This document shows, in pieces, positions 60,632-64,000 of a stretch of 64,000 nt of DNA. The position numbers and the translations under genes are program-made. Each line of letters opens with the position of its first letter. Position 1 is the stretch's first letter. Location: the NCBI RefSeq assembly GCF_036039175.1, contig NZ_JAYXKP010000004.1:124001-188000 (forward strand), given 5' to 3'. Under the pieces are notes generated by a model that was not told where the DNA came from, did no database searches, and was given only the letters and a program-made list of their open reading frames with translations. This stretch comes from Marinilactibacillus sp036039175. GTDB taxonomy: Bacteria > Bacillota > Bacilli > Lactobacillales > Carnobacteriaceae_A.

Positions 60632-61483
60632 TTAGATTCTACGATTTTGAATCGCTTTACGGACTTTAGTGATAGAGGCTTTTCCTTTTTCTTCTATTTG
60701 CATCATAATACTGACGTAAAGCGCATCTAAAAGACTAAGTTGCGCAATTCTTGAGGAGAGCGCTTCAGAACGGTAGTCTGTTTCTTCGGACAATGTGTGT
60801 AAAGCATAATCGACTTGATCATTTAAGGGTGACTGGGTAAAACTTGTTATCCCAATGGTTGGGACATTATTTTGTTTGAAAATATCTACCAATTCTAGAA
60901 TATCCTTTGAGTGACCGGTGTGAGAAATAAGAATAGCCACATCTGCAGAAGTTAGTTGGGAGGCAGACATCAATTGCATGTGAGCATCAATTTGCGCAGA
61001 AACGGATAGACCGGTACGAATGAATTTATGATACCCATCAAGTGCGATTACGTTGGATCCGCCGAAACCGAATAGTTCAATTCTGTTTGCATGAAGGAGC
61101 ACATCAATGGCTTGTTTGAATTGTGCTTCGTCTAGAACGGTCAATGTGTCTTCAAGTGTTTTCATGTTGGATTCAAACACTTTTCTAATAATCGTACGGG
61201 AATCATCATCAACAGATACAAGCTCGTGAATATCTTGAAGCGTCTCTGTTTGTTCAGAAGCTAAGGCGATCTTCATATCTTGAAAGCCATTATACTGGAT
61301 TCTTTTACAAAATCGGAAGACCGTCGAATCCGCCAACTGAGTGTCTGCAGCAATTTGTGTAATCGTTCCATGAATGATTTTTTCAGGATGATTTAAAATA
61401 TAATCCGCCAATCGTTTCTCCTTTTCACTGAAAGAGGCATAAAGTGATCGGATTCTAATTTTACAGCTTTGAGTAGGTGCCAT
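60632..61483 (-). CDS. RpiR family transcriptional regulator (SIS domain)
   Basis: A complete 283-residue regulator. The N-terminal RpiR domain includes SEKEKRLADYILNHPE and TQLADSTVFRFCKRIQYNGF (the recognition helix region). A SIS sugar-phosphate domain (ELFGFGGSNVIALDGYHKFI, ILISHTGHSKDILELVDIFK) follows. It is divergent from the gnd-gluconokinase genes, so it probably senses a gluconate-pathway sugar phosphate and controls them. It is also 19 bases upstream of glvR in the same direction. Confidence 0.87.
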   Translation of the reverse strand: MAPTQSCKIRIRSLYASFSEKEKRLADYILNHPEKIIHGTITQIAADTQLADSTVFRFCKRIQYNGFQDMKIALASEQTETLQDIHELVSVDDDSRTIIRKVFESNMKTLEDTLTVLDEAQFKQAIDVLLHANRIELFGFGGSNVIALDGYHKFIRTGLSVSAQIDAHMQLMSASQLTSADVAILISHTGHSKDILELVDIFKQNNVPTIGITSFTQSPLNDQVDYALHTLSEETDYRSEALSSRIAQLSLLDALYVSIMMQIEEKGKASITKVRKAIQNRRI

Positions 61484-61561
61484 GATTTCGTTAACTCCTT
61501 TATGAATTGTAGTTCTATTATAAATAGAAACAGAGAGAAAGAAAATATTTTTATATTAAAC

Positions 61562-61590
61562 TTGAATAAAATAATATTCTTTTATATACT
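61562..61590 (+). promoter_or_regulatory. gnd promoter with overlapping inverted repeat
   Basis: TTGAAT (61562-61567) and TATACT (61585-61590) have 17-nt spacing. GAATA-AAATAA-TATTC (61564-61579) overlaps the -35 and the spacer. TCTATTATAAATAGA at 61514-61528 is another short palindrome. Both are candidate RpiR operators. Confidence 0.55.
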
Positions 61591-61627
61591 GACGTCATGG
61601 AATAATATTTCTTTGGAGGGTGAAGAT

Positions 61628-62530
61628 ATGAAATTAGCAATTATGGGACTAGGGAAAATGGGATTCAATTTAATGCAAAATGCGCTCAAACAAAATCATG
61701 AGGTTGTCTCATATGATGTCAATTTGGAACAAGTGAAACAGGCAGAAGAAAAAGGCGCTCAGGGAGCAGAAACAATAGAAGAGATGATCAGACACTTTGA
61801 TAATCAGAAAATCATCTGGATGATGGTTCCTTCAGGCGATATTACAGAAAATTTGATTACTGAATTAACGCCTCTTTTGGGTGAAGGAGATATTCTAATT
61901 GATGGTGGGAATAGTCATTACAAAGATACGGTAAGAAGATACTCTAAGCTCGCTGAAAAAGGGATTTCATATGTAGATGTCGGTACAAGTGGAGGAATGG
62001 AAGGGGCTTTAGCGGGGGCTTGTACGATGATTGGTGGAGACCGACTTGTTTTCGAAAAACTAGAACCGCTATTCAAAGATCTCTCCGTAGAAAATGGCTA
62101 CCTCTATACGGGAGAATCCGGTAGTGGTCACTTTCTTAAAATGATTCATAATGGAATTGAATACGGAATGATGCAGTCAATTAGTGAAGGTTTTGATATT
62201 TTAGAAAAAAGTCCTTATGATTTTGACCATGAAAAAGTAGCGCGTGTATGGAATCATGGTTCTGTTATTCGTTCTTGGCTAATGGAATTGATGGAGTCGG
62301 CTTTCTCTGAAGATCCTAAATTAGATCAAATCAAAGGTGTCGTTCAGGCATCAGGAGAAGGCAAGTGGACAGTGGAAACAGCGATGGAACTAGAAACGGC
62401 AGCACCAGTTATTGCGCTATCACTCATGATGCGAAATCGCTCTTTAGAAACGGATTCGTTTAGTGGGAAAGTGGTTGCTTCTTTAAGAAATCAGTTTGGT
62501 GGACATGCGGTAGAGAAACAACAAGGATAA
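61628..62530 (+). CDS. gnd: 6-phosphogluconate dehydrogenase, decarboxylating (short GntZ/YqeC type)
   Basis: The start chosen is the ATG at 61628, behind GGAGGGTGA; the frame is open further upstream but without a site. The 300-residue product is the short form of the family. It has the NAD-binding start MGLGKMGFNLM, MVPSGDI, LIDGGNSHYKDT, DVGTSGGMEGALAGACTMIGG (in parts) and the catalytic Lys/His segment GHFLKMIHNGIEYGMMQ. It turns 6-phosphogluconate into ribulose-5-phosphate and CO2. The gluconokinase gene follows, so imported gluconate goes to the pentose phosphate pathway. Confidence 0.93.
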   Translation: MKLAIMGLGKMGFNLMQNALKQNHEVVSYDVNLEQVKQAEEKGAQGAETIEEMIRHFDNQKIIWMMVPSGDITENLITELTPLLGEGDILIDGGNSHYKDTVRRYSKLAEKGISYVDVGTSGGMEGALAGACTMIGGDRLVFEKLEPLFKDLSVENGYLYTGESGSGHFLKMIHNGIEYGMMQSISEGFDILEKSPYDFDHEKVARVWNHGSVIRSWLMELMESAFSEDPKLDQIKGVVQASGEGKWTVETAMELETAAPVIALSLMMRNRSLETDSFSGKVVASLRNQFGGHAVEKQQG

Positions 62531-62544
62531 TGAAAACGGATTAA
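62530..62544. promoter_or_regulatory. cre-like site between gnd and gluconokinase
   Basis: ATGAAAACGGATTAA misses one fixed position (C14) of the cre consensus WTGNAANCGNWNNCW. Confidence 0.4.
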
Positions 62545-62551
62545 TCTTGAT

Positions 62552-62580
62552 TTGTGTTCACTTAGAATCAGGGGTATAGT
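62552..62580 (+). promoter_or_regulatory. Candidate promoter of the gluconokinase gene
   Basis: TTGTGT (62552-62557) and TATAGT (62575-62580) are spaced by 17 nt, 60 bases before the GTG start. Confidence 0.45.
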
Positions 62581-62640
62581 TATACATGAAATCAAGTCAT
62601 CAGTAGAAATATTGAATTGCATTTGGAAAGGAAAGTCAGT

Positions 62641-64000
62641 GTGGACACATATATGATGGGTGTCGATTTAGGGACAACAAGTACAAAAGCTGTCCTATTC
62701 GATCAAAAAGGTAAAGTTAAAAGTCAGTCTACGGTAGAGTACCCTTTAAACGTACCAGAACCGGGAGCGGCTGTTCAAGATCCAACAGAAATACTAGAAG
62801 CTGTAAAACGTTCCATCAGAGAGGTCATGGATAGAAGCGGGATTTCTAAAAAGTCATTGAAGCTCATTTCGTTTAGTGCTGCCATGCATAGCTTGATCGC
62901 GATTGATGATGAGGGATTACCCTTGACCCCTTCAATCACTTGGGCGGATCAAAGAAGTGAACCTTACGCAGAAGAAATCAAAAGCCAAACCGGACTAGAA
63001 CTCTATAAAAAAACCGGTACACCAATTCATCCGATGTCTCCGTTAACGAATATTTTGTGGATCAGAAAAGATCAACCAGAGATTTTTAAACGGACAGCTA
63101 AATTTATCGGGATAAAAGAATATATTTTCAATGTATTTTTCAAAGAATATGTTGTTGATCATTCCATTGCTTCCGCAACAGGATTACTCAACATGTATAC
63201 GCTCGACTGGGACGAAGAAGCACTAGAAATTGCGGGAATCAGTTCGGATTATTTATCTCGACTCGTTTCGACAACGACACAGTTTAAGGGGCTCAATTCA
63301 GAGCTTGCGAACGAAATGGGGATTGACCCTGAAGTGCCTTTTATCATTGGAGCAAATGATGGCTGCCTAGCAAACTTAGGAGTAGATGCCGTTATGCCAG
63401 GAGAAGTTGCGATTACGATTGGGACAAGTGGGGCAATCAGAACCGTTACAGACAAGCCGATTACAGATGAGAAAGGGAGAACCTTCTGTTATGCGCTGAC
63501 GGAAAACCACTGGGTCATCGGTGGTCCCGTTAATAATGGTGGAATGGTATTGAGATGGTTAAGAGATGAGTTTTGCGCTGAAGAAGTACAACAGGCAAAA
63601 GCGCTAAATCAAAACCCGTATGACCTGATCACAGACCGAATTGATCAAGTAGCTGCAGGGTCGGAAGGTTTACTGTTTCACCCTTACTTATCCGGAGAAA
63701 GAGCCCCTTCATGGAATGCGAATGCTAGAGGATCCTTCTTCGGACTTGCGATGCACCATAAACGTGACCATATGATGCGTGCAGTTCTTGAAGGCATTAA
63801 TATGAATATGTATATGGTCTTGCTGGCTCTTGAAGAGTTAATTGGAACACCAAAAGAAGTCCGTGCCACCGGTGGATTCGCCCATTCGAAAGTTTGGAGA
63901 CAAATGGTTGCAGATATCTTTGGACATGAAGTCCATGTTCCAGAAACAGTAGAAAGTGCCTGCTTAGGTGCAGCGATTCTAGGATTATTTGCGATTGGAG
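62641..64000 (+). CDS. gntK: Gluconokinase, FGGY family, 3' truncated
   Basis: The frame is open from the GTG at 62641 to the window end (453 complete codons, no stop). AAAGGAAAG lies about 7 nt before the GTG; an ATG at 62653 is the alternative start. FGGY motifs are seen: MGVDLGTTSTKAVLFD (phosphate 1), SFSAAMHSLIAID, TWADQRSEPYA, the substrate region GANDGCLANLG, TIGTSGAIR (phosphate 2), GGPVNNGGMVLRW and ATGGFAHSKVWRQMVADIFG (adenosine). The closest type is gluconate kinase (GntK of Bacillus and Lactobacillus), which makes 6-phosphogluconate for Gnd. Confidence 0.9.
   Translation, partial: MDTYMMGVDLGTTSTKAVLFDQKGKVKSQSTVEYPLNVPEPGAAVQDPTEILEAVKRSIREVMDRSGISKKSLKLISFSAAMHSLIAIDDEGLPLTPSITWADQRSEPYAEEIKSQTGLELYKKTGTPIHPMSPLTNILWIRKDQPEIFKRTAKFIGIKEYIFNVFFKEYVVDHSIASATGLLNMYTLDWDEEALEIAGISSDYLSRLVSTTTQFKGLNSELANEMGIDPEVPFIIGANDGCLANLGVDAVMPGEVAITIGTSGAIRTVTDKPITDEKGRTFCYALTENHWVIGGPVNNGGMVLRWLRDEFCAEEVQQAKALNQNPYDLITDRIDQVAAGSEGLLFHPYLSGERAPSWNANARGSFFGLAMHHKRDHMMRAVLEGINMNMYMVLLALEELIGTPKEVRATGGFAHSKVWRQMVADIFGHEVHVPETVESACLGAAILGLFAIG

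Noticed and set aside
1..64000. CRISPR arrays, insertion sequences, prophage, tRNA or rRNA genes
   Set aside because: No regularly spaced repeats, transposase or integrase motifs, or tRNA/rRNA signatures were recognised on either strand.

Overview
The window reads as chromosomal DNA of a low-GC Gram-positive bacterium of the order Lactobacillales. Supporting signs are AT-rich intergenic DNA, strong AGGAGG-type ribosome sites, frequent TTG and GTG starts, lipoboxes of the LAAC type, an LPQTG sorting signal, a T-box leader and cre-like sites. The acidic surface proteins and the mix of lactate oxidase, OpuC-type osmolyte uptake and many sugar importers would suit the Carnobacteriaceae (for example Alkalibacterium or Marinilactibacillus), but that placement is inference. 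No rRNA, tRNA, CRISPR array, prophage or insertion sequence was seen.

Layout. 1-4037: end of an ABC importer operon (permease, lipoprotein binding protein) joined to a PHP/CehA-type phosphoesterase and a HAD phosphatase. 4207-8830: small proteins, L-lactate oxidase, TruA and a membrane acyltransferase. 8992-13184: SbcD-SbcC. 13286-19802: class I aldolase, small membrane proteins, an M20 amidohydrolase, two GNAT acetyltransferases and an OpuC-type osmolyte importer. 20031-26142: an ABC-2 exporter with a lipoprotein and tandem paralogous membrane proteins of unknown role. 26200-30049: a surface subtilase and an orphan JetD-like (TIGR02679/DUF2399) protein. 30122-39431: a complete galactan operon in the Bacillus subtilis ganSPQAB order, preceded by a LacI-type regulator. 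39521-46572: a peptide ABC importer, part of which lies behind a T-box that I read as cysteine-specific. 46839-49261: a polar amino acid importer whose binding protein is frameshifted. 49741-56633: a Pot-type ABC importer with an adenine deaminase and a second amidohydrolase. 56708-64000: a maltose-type PTS with 6-phospho-alpha-glucosidase, two RpiR regulators (one broken by a 13-bp tandem duplication), 6-phosphogluconate dehydrogenase and a gluconokinase cut by the window end.

The most unusual locus is 39521-46572. Its binding protein (44752-46572) has the segments of the SBP_bac_5 fold in circularly permuted order. Its two permeases carry long extra N-terminal membrane regions. The operon is led by a T-box whose apparent specifier (UGC) and tRNA-end-pairing bulge (UGGA) both point to tRNA-Cys. 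A divergent gene encodes a fused double ATPase. Together these suggest a cysteine-starvation-induced importer of cysteine-containing peptides, possibly glutathione. Two genes show one-step lesions: a 1-nt deletion near 47142 and the 13-bp duplication at 60335-60360.
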